Source: Kribbella voronezhensis (GTDB taxonomy: Bacteria; Actinomycetota; Actinomycetes; Propionibacteriales; Kribbellaceae). Taken from it: a stretch of DNA of 64,000 nucleotides. Location of the stretch: the NCBI RefSeq assembly GCF_004365175.1, contig NZ_SOCE01000001.1, positions 4,657,403 to 4,721,402 of the forward strand, given 5' to 3'. Below are positions 1 through 7,798 of the stretch, one piece after another (position 1 is the first letter of the stretch; each line of letters opens with the position of its first letter). The notes beneath the pieces were generated by a model. The model was not told the origin of the DNA, did not search any database, and was given only the letters and a program-made list of their open reading frames with translations. The translations under genes were made by a program, and so were the position numbers.

Positions 1-105
1 CTGCACCAGGAACTCACCGGCCCGCTGCCGTTTGTTCCGATTGCTGAGCAACGCCTGCCACACCTGAAACCGCGCGTTCCGGCTACTCACCCGCACACCT
101 GCCAT
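1..105 (-). CDS. TrmH-family RNA methyltransferase, N-terminal fragment (runs off the window)
   Basis: This is the first 35 codons of a minus-strand gene whose remainder lies left of the window. Translation from the ATG at 105 gives MAGVRVSSRNARFQVWQALL, then a basic NRNKRQRAGEF stretch. This closely matches my recollection of the start of actinobacterial SpoU/TrmH-type RNA methyltransferases, where a 'SRNA.FQ.WQ.LL.NR.KRQRAGEFLVQG' opening is typical. The SPOUT catalytic domain that would confirm it lies outside. Such enzymes 2'-O-methylate ribose in rRNA or tRNA. Only the family-level call is supported; the substrate cannot be assigned from this fragment. Confidence 0.6.
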   Translation of the reverse strand, partial: MAGVRVSSRNARFQVWQALLSNRNKRQRAGEFLVQ

Positions 106-216
106 CACCCCACCCTACGAGCAACCCCGGCTGCGGAGGTCGACACCACGGATCAGACGACGGGAAGGAAGGCGGTGCGAAGCAGCCCGCCCGGGTGACC
201 ATGCCTTGGCGTGTGG

Positions 217-564
217 TCAGGTGAGGTGTTGGAGGAGGCCTAGTTGGTTGTTGTCCGGGTCGGCGGTGGTCGCGAGGCGTTGGCGGCCCTGTGCGACTTC
301 CGTGGGGTCGGTGGTGGTGATGCCTGCGGCCGAAAGGGTGGAGCGGGCGGTGTCGAGGTCGTCGACGAAGAAGTTGACGGCGGTCCGCCCGGCCTTGCCG
401 GGGTCCTCGAAGACCTGGACGGTTGCTTGATCGCTCAGGTGCCATTCGGCCAGGCTGTCCATCGGCCGGCTGTCCGCGGGGCGTCCGAAGAACGACTCGT
501 ACCACTCGGTTGCCGGTCCGATCTCGGTGACCGGGAGCACTGCGAGTACGGCCTTGATCTCCAT
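217..564 (-). CDS. VOC (glyoxalase/bleomycin-resistance fold) family protein
   Basis: This 115-residue protein has the beta-alpha-beta-beta-beta pattern of the vicinal oxygen chelate fold: MEIKAVLAVLPVTEI at the N-terminus, 'WYESFFGR' after the first strand, a central 'VNFFVDDLDTARSTLSAAG' and 'ADPDNNQLGLLQ' near the end. The family includes glyoxalases, dioxygenases and antibiotic-binding proteins, so substrate and reaction are unknown here. The start at 564 is preferred over an upstream in-frame codon because GAAGAGG lies about 8 bases ahead of it and residue 1 begins the first strand. It is transcribed alone, separated from the upstream hydrolase by about 95 bp. Confidence 0.8.
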   Translation of the reverse strand: MEIKAVLAVLPVTEIGPATEWYESFFGRPADSRPMDSLAEWHLSDQATVQVFEDPGKAGRTAVNFFVDDLDTARSTLSAAGITTTDPTEVAQGRQRLATTADPDNNQLGLLQHLT

Positions 565-659
565 CGTCCATCGCCTCTTCTGGTCAGGGCGGCCGGAATG
601 GCCGCTCACCTCTGCAACGTCGGTACCCAGGTCACCGTTTCGACATCAGCGCGGCACCT

Positions 660-1523
660 TCAGCCGAGGGTCCGGGTGAGGAAGCCGTCGATCAGGGTGG
701 CGATCTCGGCGGCGTGGGTCTCCAGCGCGAAGTGGCCGGTGGGGAGGAGGTGGACCTCGGCGTCGGGGAGGTCACGTCGGAAAGCCTTGGCGCCGGCGGG
801 TGGGAAGATCTCGTCGTTCTCGCCCCACACCGCGAGCAGCGGGACCTGGCTGGTGCGGAAGTACTCCTGGAACTTCGGGTACAGCGCGAAGTTCGTCAGA
901 TAGGTCCGGGCCAGGTCCACCTGCACCTGATCGGCGCCGGGCCGGCTCAGCAGGGAAAGATCGTGCTGCCAGGCGTCCGGGCTGAGCAGCGTCTGGTCCG
1001 GCACCCCGTGCTGGTACTGCCATTTCACCATCGCCTCACTGTGCATCCGGCCCACCGCGCCAGCGTTCTCCGGCGTCGGATCGGCGTCATAGGCAACGAT
1101 GTCCGCCCACATCGCCTCGACGATGCCGTCCTCGTACGCGTTCCCGTTCTGCGTCACGATCGCCGTGATCCGCTCCGGATGCGCCAGCGCCATCCGCCAC
1201 CCGATCGGCGCGCCATAGTCCTGCACATAAAGCCCGTACGCCGTGAGGCCGAGCTTCTCGGTGAAAGCCGTCGTGATCTCCGCGAGCCTGGCGAAGCTGT
1301 AGCCGAAAGCATCTGCCGGCGGCATCGCCGAATAGCCGAAGCCCAGGTGATCGGGCGCGATCACGTGGTACTTGTCCGCCAGCTTCGGGATCAGGTCGCG
1401 GAACATGTGCGAGCTGGTCGGAAACCCGTGCAACAGCAGCAGCACGGGCGCGTCGACGGGCCCCGCCTCGCGGTAGAAGATCTCGTGCCCCTCGACCTCG
1501 ACGGTCCGGTGGTGAACGGTCAT
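660..1523 (-). CDS. Alpha/beta hydrolase, epoxide hydrolase/haloalkane dehalogenase-like
   Basis: A 287-residue soluble alpha/beta hydrolase. The oxyanion motif LHGFPTSS is at about 31-38. The nucleophile elbow VQDYGAPIG carries Asp102 rather than Ser, which is typical of epoxide hydrolases and haloalkane dehalogenases. An acidic residue in 'WGENDEIFPP' and the His in 'LLPTGHFALE' complete a plausible triad. The start at 1523 follows AAGGGG and removes a long unrelated upstream in-frame extension. It is divergent from a CGNR regulator 70 bp away that may control it. The substrate is unknown; an ester-cleaving role is less likely given the Asp nucleophile. Confidence 0.85.
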   Translation of the reverse strand: MTVHHRTVEVEGHEIFYREAGPVDAPVLLLLHGFPTSSHMFRDLIPKLADKYHVIAPDHLGFGYSAMPPADAFGYSFARLAEITTAFTEKLGLTAYGLYVQDYGAPIGWRMALAHPERITAIVTQNGNAYEDGIVEAMWADIVAYDADPTPENAGAVGRMHSEAMVKWQYQHGVPDQTLLSPDAWQHDLSLLSRPGADQVQVDLARTYLTNFALYPKFQEYFRTSQVPLLAVWGENDEIFPPAGAKAFRRDLPDAEVHLLPTGHFALETHAAEIATLIDGFLTRTLG

Positions 1524-1545
1524 CACTAACCCCTTCAAGAGATTT

Positions 1546-1610
1546 ATCTGGTTACGGCGGACAGCAAACACCGTGCCGGTGTAACCTGTCAACATGTCCA
1601 ATCTGGTTAG
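1546..1610. promoter_or_regulatory. Divergent control region with three GGTTA half-sites
   Basis: GGTTAC at 1550-1555 is mirrored by GTAACC at 1581-1586. ATCTGGTTA (1546-1554) recurs as a direct repeat at 1601-1609, just inside the CGNR coding region. TAACCT at 1582-1587 is a good -10 hexamer, and the CGNR start codon lies 6 bases beyond it, so that transcript is predicted to be leaderless. The half-sites flank both the hydrolase and the regulator starts and would suit autoregulation by the CGNR protein. The binding claim is inference. Confidence 0.5.
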
Positions 1611-2070
1611 CTCTGATGTGGGGCTGCTGCTGGAGCTGCTGAACTCGGCACCGATCGTCGACGGGGTGCCGACCGACGCGCTGCGTGGGTCGGGCGCGAC
1701 CGGCTGGTTGCGCGAGCGTGGCATTCCGGGTCCGCCGGCGGCTGCGCGCGAAGTACGGGATGCCGTCGCCGCCGTAGTACGGGGGGAAGCGTCCGCTGGA
1801 AGTCTGCAGAAGTACGTGCGCGATGTGCGGCAGGTGGTGGTGGTATCAGCCGACGGGGTGCGGTGGCGGCTCGAGGGTGCGCGATTCCCGGCGAGAGCCG
1901 TGCTGGCGTGGGCTGAGGTGAAGGACAGGTTGCGGCCCTGTGAGAACGACGCGGAATGCAGGTTGTTCTTGATCGACCGCAGCAAGGCGAATGCGCGTCG
2001 CTGGTGCTCGATGTCGACCTGTGGCAACCGGCTCAAGGCGCGCCGCCACCAGGCGCGGCTGCACGACTAG
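1594..2070 (+). CDS. CGNR zinc-finger (ABATE-domain) putative transcriptional regulator
   Basis: A 158-residue protein with the standard two-part layout of actinobacterial CGNR proteins: an N-terminal ABATE (putative stress ligand-binding) domain over roughly residues 1-105 and a C-terminal zinc-finger/HTH segment. The latter has Cys pairs in 'CENDAEC' and 'WCSMSTCGNRLKARRHQAR'. CGNR proteins are generally viewed as small DNA-binding regulators. The divergent hydrolase gene is the obvious target. Its start sits 6 bases after a -10-like TAACCT, which suggests leaderless expression. The stop codon lies inside a 17-bp tandem repeat. Confidence 0.85.
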   Translation: MSNLVSSDVGLLLELLNSAPIVDGVPTDALRGSGATGWLRERGIPGPPAAAREVRDAVAAVVRGEASAGSLQKYVRDVRQVVVVSADGVRWRLEGARFPARAVLAWAEVKDRLRPCENDAECRLFLIDRSKANARRWCSMSTCGNRLKARRHQARLHD

Positions 2071-2103
2071 CGCGGCCGCACGACTAGCGCGGCTGCGCGA
2101 CTA
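2053..2103. repeat. Three 17-bp tandem repeats spanning two convergent stop codons
   Basis: GCGCGGCTGCACGACTA at 2053-2069 is repeated at 2070-2086 (one change) and 2087-2103 (one change). The first copy contains the stop of the CGNR gene, and the last contains the stop of terC on the other strand. The array therefore forms the entire convergent junction between the two genes. Confidence 0.9.
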
Positions 2104-3309
2104 GTGCCGGTGCGGCGTGCCCGTCGCCGCGGCCGAGGCTTCGTGGCTGGCCGAGGCGCGGGCGCAGAGTTCGAGGAGTTCGGGCTCGTTCTTGACGATC
2201 TGCTTGGCCTTCGGGCCGAGGGCGATGATGTGGTCGCGGGAGTCCAGGAGCCGGCGGTAGATGCGCTCGCGTTCGGCCGGATCGTCGGTGTACTCGGCGT
2301 CGAGGTAGGCGGTCGCGTCCCGGCGTACGTTGGCCATCGCGGTCTGGGTGCGGCCGCGGGTGCTGAAGAGCGAGCCGAAGATCGTGATCAGCAGCACGAC
2401 CAGGATGACCACCAGCGACAGTCCGGTGCTGATCTCGACGACCTTGATCGGCTCGCCGTCGTTGACGAACGGCAGGTTGTTCTCGTGCAGTGCGTGCAGG
2501 ATCAGCTTGGTGCCGATGAACGCCAGGATCGCGGCCAGTCCGTAGGACAGGTAGATCAGCCGGTCCAGCAGGCCGTCGAGCAGGAAGTACAACTGGCGCA
2601 GGCCGAGCAGGCTGAACGCGGTCGCGCTGAACACCACGAAGACGTTCTGGGTGAGCCCGAAGATCGCCGGGATCGAGTCCAGCGCGAACATCAGGTCGGT
2701 GCCGCCGATGGCCACCATCACCAGCAGCATCGGGGTCATCACCCGGCGGCCGTCGAGCCGGGTGAACAGCCGGTCGCCGTCGTAGCCGTCGGTGGTCGGG
2801 AACAGCCGGCGGGCGAACCTGACGATGATGTTCTGGGCCGAGTGCGACTCCTCGGTCTGCGGCCGGAACATGTTGCCGGCGGTGACCAGCAGGGCCAGCC
2901 CGAACAGGTAGAAGACCCAGGCGAACTGGTTGATCAACGCCGAGCCGAGCAGGATGAACGCCGTCCGGAAGACCAGTGAGATGACGATGCCGACCAGCAG
3001 CACCTTCTGCTGGTTCTCCCGCGGCACCCGGAAGCTGCCCATGATGATCAGGAACACGAACAGGTTGTCGACCGACAGTGCCTTCTCGGTGATGTAGCCG
3101 GCGAAGTACTCCGAGCCCATCGAGCTGCCGCCGAGGACCAGCGTCCCGACGCCGAAGAGCAGCGCGATCCCGACGTACAGGGCGGACCAGCCGGCCGCCT
3201 CCCGGGTGGTCGGGACGTGTGCGGTCCGGACGTGGAACACGTAGTCGAACACCAGCAGGGCCAGGATCGCCGCGACCGTCAGGATCCAGGCCAGCGGGGA
3301 AACGGTCAT
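2101..3309 (-). CDS. TerC family integral membrane protein
   Basis: A 402-residue polytopic membrane protein of the TerC/Alx family, which is linked to tellurite resistance and to metal (manganese) export or redox-associated membrane functions. Recognisable features are 'GYITEKALSVDNLFVFL' in the N-terminal half and 'GGTDLMFALDSIPAIFG' in the second half, the paired acidic-residue transmembrane motifs of the family. About eight membrane spans are visible. The cytoplasmic-type C-terminus (about 300-402) is charged and has a GPKAKQIV segment. I take ATG 3309 as start because the frame upstream is proline-rich and unconserved. The transported substrate cannot be read from sequence. Confidence 0.85.
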   Translation of the reverse strand: MTVSPLAWILTVAAILALLVFDYVFHVRTAHVPTTREAAGWSALYVGIALLFGVGTLVLGGSSMGSEYFAGYITEKALSVDNLFVFLIIMGSFRVPRENQQKVLLVGIVISLVFRTAFILLGSALINQFAWVFYLFGLALLVTAGNMFRPQTEESHSAQNIIVRFARRLFPTTDGYDGDRLFTRLDGRRVMTPMLLVMVAIGGTDLMFALDSIPAIFGLTQNVFVVFSATAFSLLGLRQLYFLLDGLLDRLIYLSYGLAAILAFIGTKLILHALHENNLPFVNDGEPIKVVEISTGLSLVVILVVLLITIFGSLFSTRGRTQTAMANVRRDATAYLDAEYTDDPAERERIYRRLLDSRDHIIALGPKAKQIVKNEPELLELCARASASHEASAAATGTPHRH

Positions 3310-3407
3310 CGTCGAGGTTCCGATCACGAGGGGCCCGGGACGCGGGCTCGGCAGGACGGACACCAGCCAATCACGTGCCGACCGCGGATGAGGACTGCTC
3401 CAAGAAA

Positions 3408-3452
3408 TTGCCTAAAAGGCATCTTTGCACTTTCGGCAAGTTTTGTTACGGT
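3408..3452 (+). promoter_or_regulatory. Tandem operators and -10 of the tetR gene
   Basis: Two adjacent imperfect dyads with the same ends are present: TTGCCTAAAAGGCA at 3408-3421 and TTGCACTTTCGGCAA at 3425-3439 (TTGC-N6/7-GGCA). TACGGT at 3447-3452 serves as a -10, and the second dyad covers the -35 position. The tetR ATG begins 7 bases after the -10, so the mRNA is predicted to be leaderless. The arrangement suits autorepression by the TetR protein. Confidence 0.6.
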
Positions 3453-3459
3453 GAGGTGC

Positions 3460-4074
3460 ATGGACGGTTTGCGGGAGCAGAAGAAGCGGGAGACGCGGAT
3501 CGCGCTGAGCTGGGCGGCGATCCGGTTGACGGTGGAGCGCGGCTATCAGAATGTCCGGGTCGAGGACATCGCCGCCGAGGCCGGTGTCTCGCTGCGGACC
3601 TTCCGCAACTACTTCTCGAACAAGGCGGAGGCGATCGCCGCCCGCCAGGTCGACCGGATCACCCGGATCGCCGACGGGCTCCGGGCCCGTCCGGCCGACG
3701 AGCCGTTGTGGGTGGCGATCCGGGCAGCGGTCGAGGAGAACTACCTGCTCGGTCAGCCCGAGCAGGGGACCGCGCTGCCGCCCGATGATCAATGGCTCGC
3801 CGGGGTGCGGTTGATGGGGACCGAGCCGGCCCTGCGCGGCGAGTTGGCGAAGGCGCACGCGCAGGTGCAGGAGGACTTCGCCAAGGCGGTCGCCGACCGG
3901 ACCGGATCCACCGGCCTGTATCCGCGGCTGGTCGCGGCCGCGTTCAGTGCGGCCGTCGCGACGGTGTCGGAGGAATGGCAGCGCGCCGATCCGCCGAGGC
4001 CGCTGGCCGAACTGCTCCATGAAGCTCTCGACCTGCTGACCGCCGGCCTCCCGGAGCCTCGGCCGCCGGCCTGA
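3460..4074 (+). CDS. TetR/AcrR family transcriptional regulator
   Basis: A 204-residue TetR-type repressor. The N-terminal domain (about 8-60) carries the helix-turn-helix 'VEDIAAEAGVSLRTFRNYFSNKAEAI', truncated here to its core in description: the recognition helix is SLRTFRNYF. The C-terminal helical domain (about 75-200) is the variable ligand-binding part and gives no ligand. It sits 77 bp upstream of, and co-directional with, an FAD monooxygenase. By analogy with other TetR/monooxygenase pairs it probably represses that gene and itself through the double operator just upstream of its start. Confidence 0.9.
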   Translation: MDGLREQKKRETRIALSWAAIRLTVERGYQNVRVEDIAAEAGVSLRTFRNYFSNKAEAIAARQVDRITRIADGLRARPADEPLWVAIRAAVEENYLLGQPEQGTALPPDDQWLAGVRLMGTEPALRGELAKAHAQVQEDFAKAVADRTGSTGLYPRLVAAAFSAAVATVSEEWQRADPPRPLAELLHEALDLLTAGLPEPRPPA

Positions 4075-4151
4075 CCTCCAGTACCACCAGCCACCCCGGG
4101 CGGTCCCCGGGGCGGTCAGCTACGCCCAAATCCTGGAAAGAAGGACCGATC

Positions 4152-5708
4152 ATGGAACAAGTCGTCATCGCAGGTGCGGGACCGAACGGTCTGATGCTCG
4201 CCGGCGAACTCAAGTTGGCCGGCGTCGGCGCGATCGTGCTCGAGCGGCTGCCGGAACGCAGTACTGTCCCGCGGGCTAACGGCCTGGTCGGCCAGGTCGT
4301 CCGGATGCTCGACCGGCGAGGCCTGTACGAACGGCTGAACCCGGGCCAGCCGGTGCCGGTGCCGACGCCCCGGTTCGTTTTCGGCGCGCTGCCCCTGGAA
4401 CTGAGCCGCCTCGCCGACAACCCGCTCTACCTGCTGCAGGCTCCCCAGGTCCGGATCGAGCAGGTGCTCCAGGAGCGAGCGCTGGAGCTGGGAGTCGAGA
4501 TCCGTCGCGGTCACGAACTGGCCGGCTTCACCCAGGATGCCGACGCCGTCCGGATCCAGATCGACGGCCCGGACGGATCGTACGAACTCACCTCGCGCTT
4601 CCTGGTCGGCGCCGACGGCGGCCACAGCCTCACCCGCAAGCTCGCGGGCATCGACTTCCCGGGCGTCACTCACGACGACACGGTCTCCCGTACTGCGCAT
4701 GCCACGGTCGCCGCCGAACTCGTCGACCCGCGCGGCGAGCTGAGCATCCCCGGCTACGGCAAGATCCCACCGTTCATGCATCACCGGACCGAGCGCGGTG
4801 TCTTCGTCTACGCACCCTTCCCGAGTGGGCCGCCGCTGATCAGTACTGCGGAACGGCGCGTTGCGCCGGGGGATGACCCGGTGACACTCGCCGAAGTACA
4901 GGAAAGTGCCGAGCGAATCCTCGGCGTCGAGCTGGAACTCAGTCCGCCGGAAGGCGACGGGCCGCACCAGTTGCGGCGGGTCGAAGGTGGGAACAGTCGG
5001 CTGGCCGACCGGTTCCGCGAGGGCCGGGTGCTACTGGTCGGTGACGCCGCGCACGTGCACTCGGCGATCGGTGGTCCGGGACTCAACCTGGGTCTGCAGG
5101 ACACCGTCAACCTCGGCTGGAAGCTGGCCGCCGAGCTCCAGGGCTGGGCGCCCGAGGGTCTGCTCGACACCTACGAGTCCGAGCGGCGGCCGGTCGGCGA
5201 GCGGGTGGTGATGCACACCCAGGCGCAGAGCGCATTGATTGCCCCAGGCAAAGAAGTTACGGCGTTGCGGCAGTTGATGACGGAACTGCTCGACAATCCG
5301 GCCAACGTTCAGCACCTCGCGGACCTGATGTCGGGCGCGGACATCCGGTACGGCGGCGGCGGGCATCCGCTGGTCGGCCGGTGGGCGCCGGATCTGGTGA
5401 TCTCCGAGGCTTCCGGTCGCTCCAGTCGGCTGGCCGAGTTGACCCGCAGTGCTCGGCCGTTGTTGATCGACCTCACCGAGAACGCGGGCTTCGCGGAGCT
5501 GCTTGCCGAAGCCGACCGGATCGAGGTCGTCGCCGGCCAAGGAGCGGGTCCCGGGCAGCCGGTGGCCTTGCTGATCAGGCCGGACGGGTATGTGGCCTGG
5601 GCTGCCGATGCCGACGGGCCGGCCGAGCGGGAGGCACTTGGCGACGCGCTCGAGCGCTGGTTCGCAGTACGGGTTCAGCCGCGGCCTTTGACCAAGGCGA
5701 CCAGGTAG
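4152..5708 (+). CDS. FAD-dependent aromatic-type monooxygenase (PheA/TfdB family, rifampicin monooxygenase-like)
   Basis: A 518-residue group A flavoprotein hydroxylase. The Rossmann motif GAGPNG is at residues 8-13. The 'VGADGGHS' DG motif lies near 152-159. The GD motif 'LLVGDAAHVHSAIGGPGLNLG' is centred on Asp298. A C-terminal thioredoxin-like domain follows residue 400. The family uses NADPH and O2 to hydroxylate phenols and naphthoquinones. The 'GLMLAGELKLAGV' N-terminus and overall length resemble rifampicin monooxygenase (Rox) as well as polyketide hydroxylases, so detoxification is a reasonable but unproven role. A strong GAAAGAAGGA ribosome site precedes the ATG. The 3' end overlaps the convergent XRE gene by 34 bp. 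Confidence 0.88.
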   Translation: MEQVVIAGAGPNGLMLAGELKLAGVGAIVLERLPERSTVPRANGLVGQVVRMLDRRGLYERLNPGQPVPVPTPRFVFGALPLELSRLADNPLYLLQAPQVRIEQVLQERALELGVEIRRGHELAGFTQDADAVRIQIDGPDGSYELTSRFLVGADGGHSLTRKLAGIDFPGVTHDDTVSRTAHATVAAELVDPRGELSIPGYGKIPPFMHHRTERGVFVYAPFPSGPPLISTAERRVAPGDDPVTLAEVQESAERILGVELELSPPEGDGPHQLRRVEGGNSRLADRFREGRVLLVGDAAHVHSAIGGPGLNLGLQDTVNLGWKLAAELQGWAPEGLLDTYESERRPVGERVVMHTQAQSALIAPGKEVTALRQLMTELLDNPANVQHLADLMSGADIRYGGGGHPLVGRWAPDLVISEASGRSSRLAELTRSARPLLIDLTENAGFAELLAEADRIEVVAGQGAGPGQPVALLIRPDGYVAWAADADGPAEREALGDALERWFAVRVQPRPLTKATR

Positions 5709-6241
5709 CGACAGTCCGCCGTACCGGGGTTCTCGAAGGTGGTCGGCGAGGGTTGGCCGAGTTGGAGGCAGTCGCCGGCCGCCAGGTCATGGACCACCGG
5801 GCCCTCGTGGAAGCGGAGGTGGCCGTCGAGGACCCAGATCTGCTGGTACTTGAAGATGTAGGCGTCGGCCGGGTAGGAGACGGAGGCGCCGGCCGGGAGT
5901 TCGACCTCGACCAGTTCGAGGGGGCCGTCGGTGACGGGGGAGACGGCCCGGCGCCGATAGCCGGTCGCCGGATCTGTCCACACCGGCTGGTCGGCGGCCC
6001 GGCGGAGCAGTTCGCCGGTACCTTCCTCGGCTCGGGCGACCAGCTCGGACAAGGTCATGCCGAGCGCACCGGAGAGACGTCCGAGCAGTACTGCGGTCGG
6101 CTGCGCCTCGCCGCGCTCGATCTTGCCGATCATCGCGCGGGAGACGCCGGATCGCTCGGCCAGGGCGTTCACCGACAGATCGAGCGCGACCCGGGCCTGC
6201 TGCACGGCGGACGCGAGCGAGGCGGACAGCGGATCTTCCAT
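5675..6241 (-). CDS. XRE-family regulator with C-terminal cupin domain
   Basis: A 188-residue two-domain regulator. The HTH_3 domain at about 12-66 contains 'LAERSGVSRAMIGKIERGE', and the cupin_2 beta-barrel lies from about 110 to 185 ('YIFKYQQIWVLDGHLRFHEG', 'HDLAAGDCLQLGQP'). This architecture is common in regulators that sense small metabolites and control an adjacent gene. The divergent GNAT acetyltransferase, 39 bp away, is the likely target. TATAGT on the minus strand at 6254-6249 ends 7 bases before the ATG, so the gene should be leaderless. Confidence 0.88.
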   Translation of the reverse strand: MEDPLSASLASAVQQARVALDLSVNALAERSGVSRAMIGKIERGEAQPTAVLLGRLSGALGMTLSELVARAEEGTGELLRRAADQPVWTDPATGYRRRAVSPVTDGPLELVEVELPAGASVSYPADAYIFKYQQIWVLDGHLRFHEGPVVHDLAAGDCLQLGQPSPTTFENPGTADCRYLVALVKGRG

Positions 6242-6280
6242 GCTTGCCACTATAGCGGCATCTATGGCTACTATCGTGAC
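6242..6280. promoter_or_regulatory. 39-bp back-to-back promoter with two predicted leaderless starts
   Basis: The minus-strand -10 TATAGT (6254-6249) and the plus-strand -10 TACTAT (6269-6274) lie 7 and 6 bases from their respective ATG codons. With so short a spacer, each promoter's -35 zone overlaps the other's -10, so simultaneous use should be hindered. CTAT recurs three times in the spacer (6250, 6262, 6271) and may form operator half-sites. Confidence 0.55.
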
Positions 6281-6808
6281 ATGCAGACTTTGCTGATCAG
6301 GGATGCGACGGAACTGGACGCCGAAGCTTGTGCCGAGATCTACCGGCCGTATGTCCTCGAGACTGCCATCACCTTCGAGATCGAGCCGCCGACGGCGGCC
6401 GAGATGGCCGAGCGAATCGCCAGGTATCGCGAGACCCACGCCTGGCTGGTGCTGGAGGACAACGGCCGGGTCGTCGGGTATGCCTACGGAACTCCGATGA
6501 AGCCGCGCGCGGCGTACCGATGGTCCTGCGAGGTGAGCATCTACCTCGAACTCGGCCGGCGCCGGACCGGTGGCGGGCGGGCGTTGTACGAGGCGTTGTT
6601 CGAGCGGCTCACCGAACGCGGCTACCGGACCGCGGTCGCGGGGATGACGCTGCCGAACGACGCGAGCGTGGGACTGCACGCCGCGCTCGGCTTCGAGCCG
6701 ATCGGCACCTACCGGAACATCGGCTGGAAACTCGACGCCTGGCACGACGTCGCCTGGACCCAACGCCCCCTGGCGACCTCACCCAACCCGCCGGCGGAAC
6801 CGCGCTGA
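6281..6808 (+). CDS. GNAT N-acetyltransferase, phosphinothricin acetyltransferase-like
   Basis: A 175-residue GCN5-type acetyltransferase. The family-specific hallmarks of the phosphinothricin/methionine-sulfoximine acetyltransferase branch are clear: 'IYRPYVLETAITFE' near the N-terminus, the acetyl-CoA-binding segment 'LGRRRTGGGRALYEAL' at about 92-107, 'NDASVGLHAALGFEPIGTYR' and 'NIGWKLDAWHDVAWTQ' at the C-terminus. Members acetylate amino groups of methionine sulfoximine-like or other amino-acid analogues. Regulation by the divergent XRE-cupin protein is likely from context. The start at 6281 lies 6 bases after a -10 hexamer. Confidence 0.88.
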   Translation: MQTLLIRDATELDAEACAEIYRPYVLETAITFEIEPPTAAEMAERIARYRETHAWLVLEDNGRVVGYAYGTPMKPRAAYRWSCEVSIYLELGRRRTGGGRALYEALFERLTERGYRTAVAGMTLPNDASVGLHAALGFEPIGTYRNIGWKLDAWHDVAWTQRPLATSPNPPAEPR

Positions 6809-6841
6809 CCTCAGCCCGCCGGCACTTCGCCGTACTGCGAA

Positions 6842-7798
6842 TTACGGGTTGAGGCCGTGCTCGCGGAGCCAGGGCTCGGGGTCGATCGGGTCGCCGCCGC
6901 CGGGCAGGACCTCGAAGTGCACGTGCGGCCCGGTCGTGTTGCCGGTGACGCCGACCGCGCCGACCTGGTCGCCGGCCGCGACGCTGTCGCCGACCGACAC
7001 GGTGAACTCGGACATGTGGCTGTACGACGTGACGGTGCCGTCGGCATGGCGAACCTTCACCTGCCGGCCGTAGGCACCCTCGAAGTCGGCCTGGATCACT
7101 TCGCCGGCCATCACCGAGACGATCGGCGTACCAATCGGCGCGGCGAAGTCGAGGCCGGTGTGGTTGTGCGCCCAGCGCCCGCCGCCTTGGCCGAAGCGGG
7201 CGGTCAGGTGGTAGCCGGTGGTCGGGAGGACGACCTTCGGCGCGGCCGCGGCCTTCGCTGCGGCGGCTGCCTTCGCGGCGGCAGCGGCCTTGGCCAGAGC
7301 GGCGGCCTTGGCAGCGGCCGCCTCCTTGGCTGCCCGGAGCGCGATCGCCCGGCGCGCGGTCAGCGTCTCTGTCGCGCTGAGCTTGGCTGCCCGGGCCGCG
7401 GCGAGCTGGGCGGCTGAGCTCTTGCTGGCCGCCGCCAGTGAGAGGTCGAAGCGGGACAGGTCTCGCGAGGCGAGCTGCCGGCGCTCGATCCGGGCGGCGG
7501 TCATCGACTCCAGCGAGGGATTCACGCTGGTGCTGCTGGTCGTGGTGGTGGCGTTCGAGGTCGAGCTGATGCCGACCGCAGTGGTGCCGGCGGCCGCGGC
7601 GAGCGCCGCGGTCAGACCGACGAGCTGAACACCGCGCACGGTGTTCCGCCGGGTCAGGCGGTGCTTCGCCACCCGACGCGAGCCGGACGAACGGCGAGGT
7701 GTCGCGCGTTCTGCTTCCGACACGTCATGGTGAGGGGACACGAGAGCCTTCCAGAGTCGAGTGGCCGCCAGGGTCGTCCCCAGCGGCTCATCGACCAT
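6842..7798 (-). CDS. M23 family metallopeptidase (LytM-type murein endopeptidase)
   Basis: A 318-residue exported or membrane-tethered peptidoglycan hydrolase. After a basic cytoplasmic segment, a hydrophobic stretch at about 57-77 acts as signal/anchor. An alanine-rich, helical KAAAAAK linker (about 115-190) precedes the LytM domain (about 195-318). Zinc ligands are visible as His213 and Asp217 (HTGLD) and His292/His294 (HVHFE). Such enzymes cut peptide cross-links during growth or cell separation. A CRP-type palindrome lies about 135 bp upstream. The alanine-lysine repeat may form a coiled-coil stalk spanning the wall. Confidence 0.88.
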   Translation of the reverse strand: MVDEPLGTTLAATRLWKALVSPHHDVSEAERATPRRSSGSRRVAKHRLTRRNTVRGVQLVGLTAALAAAAGTTAVGISSTSNATTTTSSTSVNPSLESMTAARIERRQLASRDLSRFDLSLAAASKSSAAQLAAARAAKLSATETLTARRAIALRAAKEAAAAKAAALAKAAAAAKAAAAAKAAAAPKVVLPTTGYHLTARFGQGGGRWAHNHTGLDFAAPIGTPIVSVMAGEVIQADFEGAYGRQVKVRHADGTVTSYSHMSEFTVSVGDSVAAGDQVGAVGVTGNTTGPHVHFEVLPGGGDPIDPEPWLREHGLNP

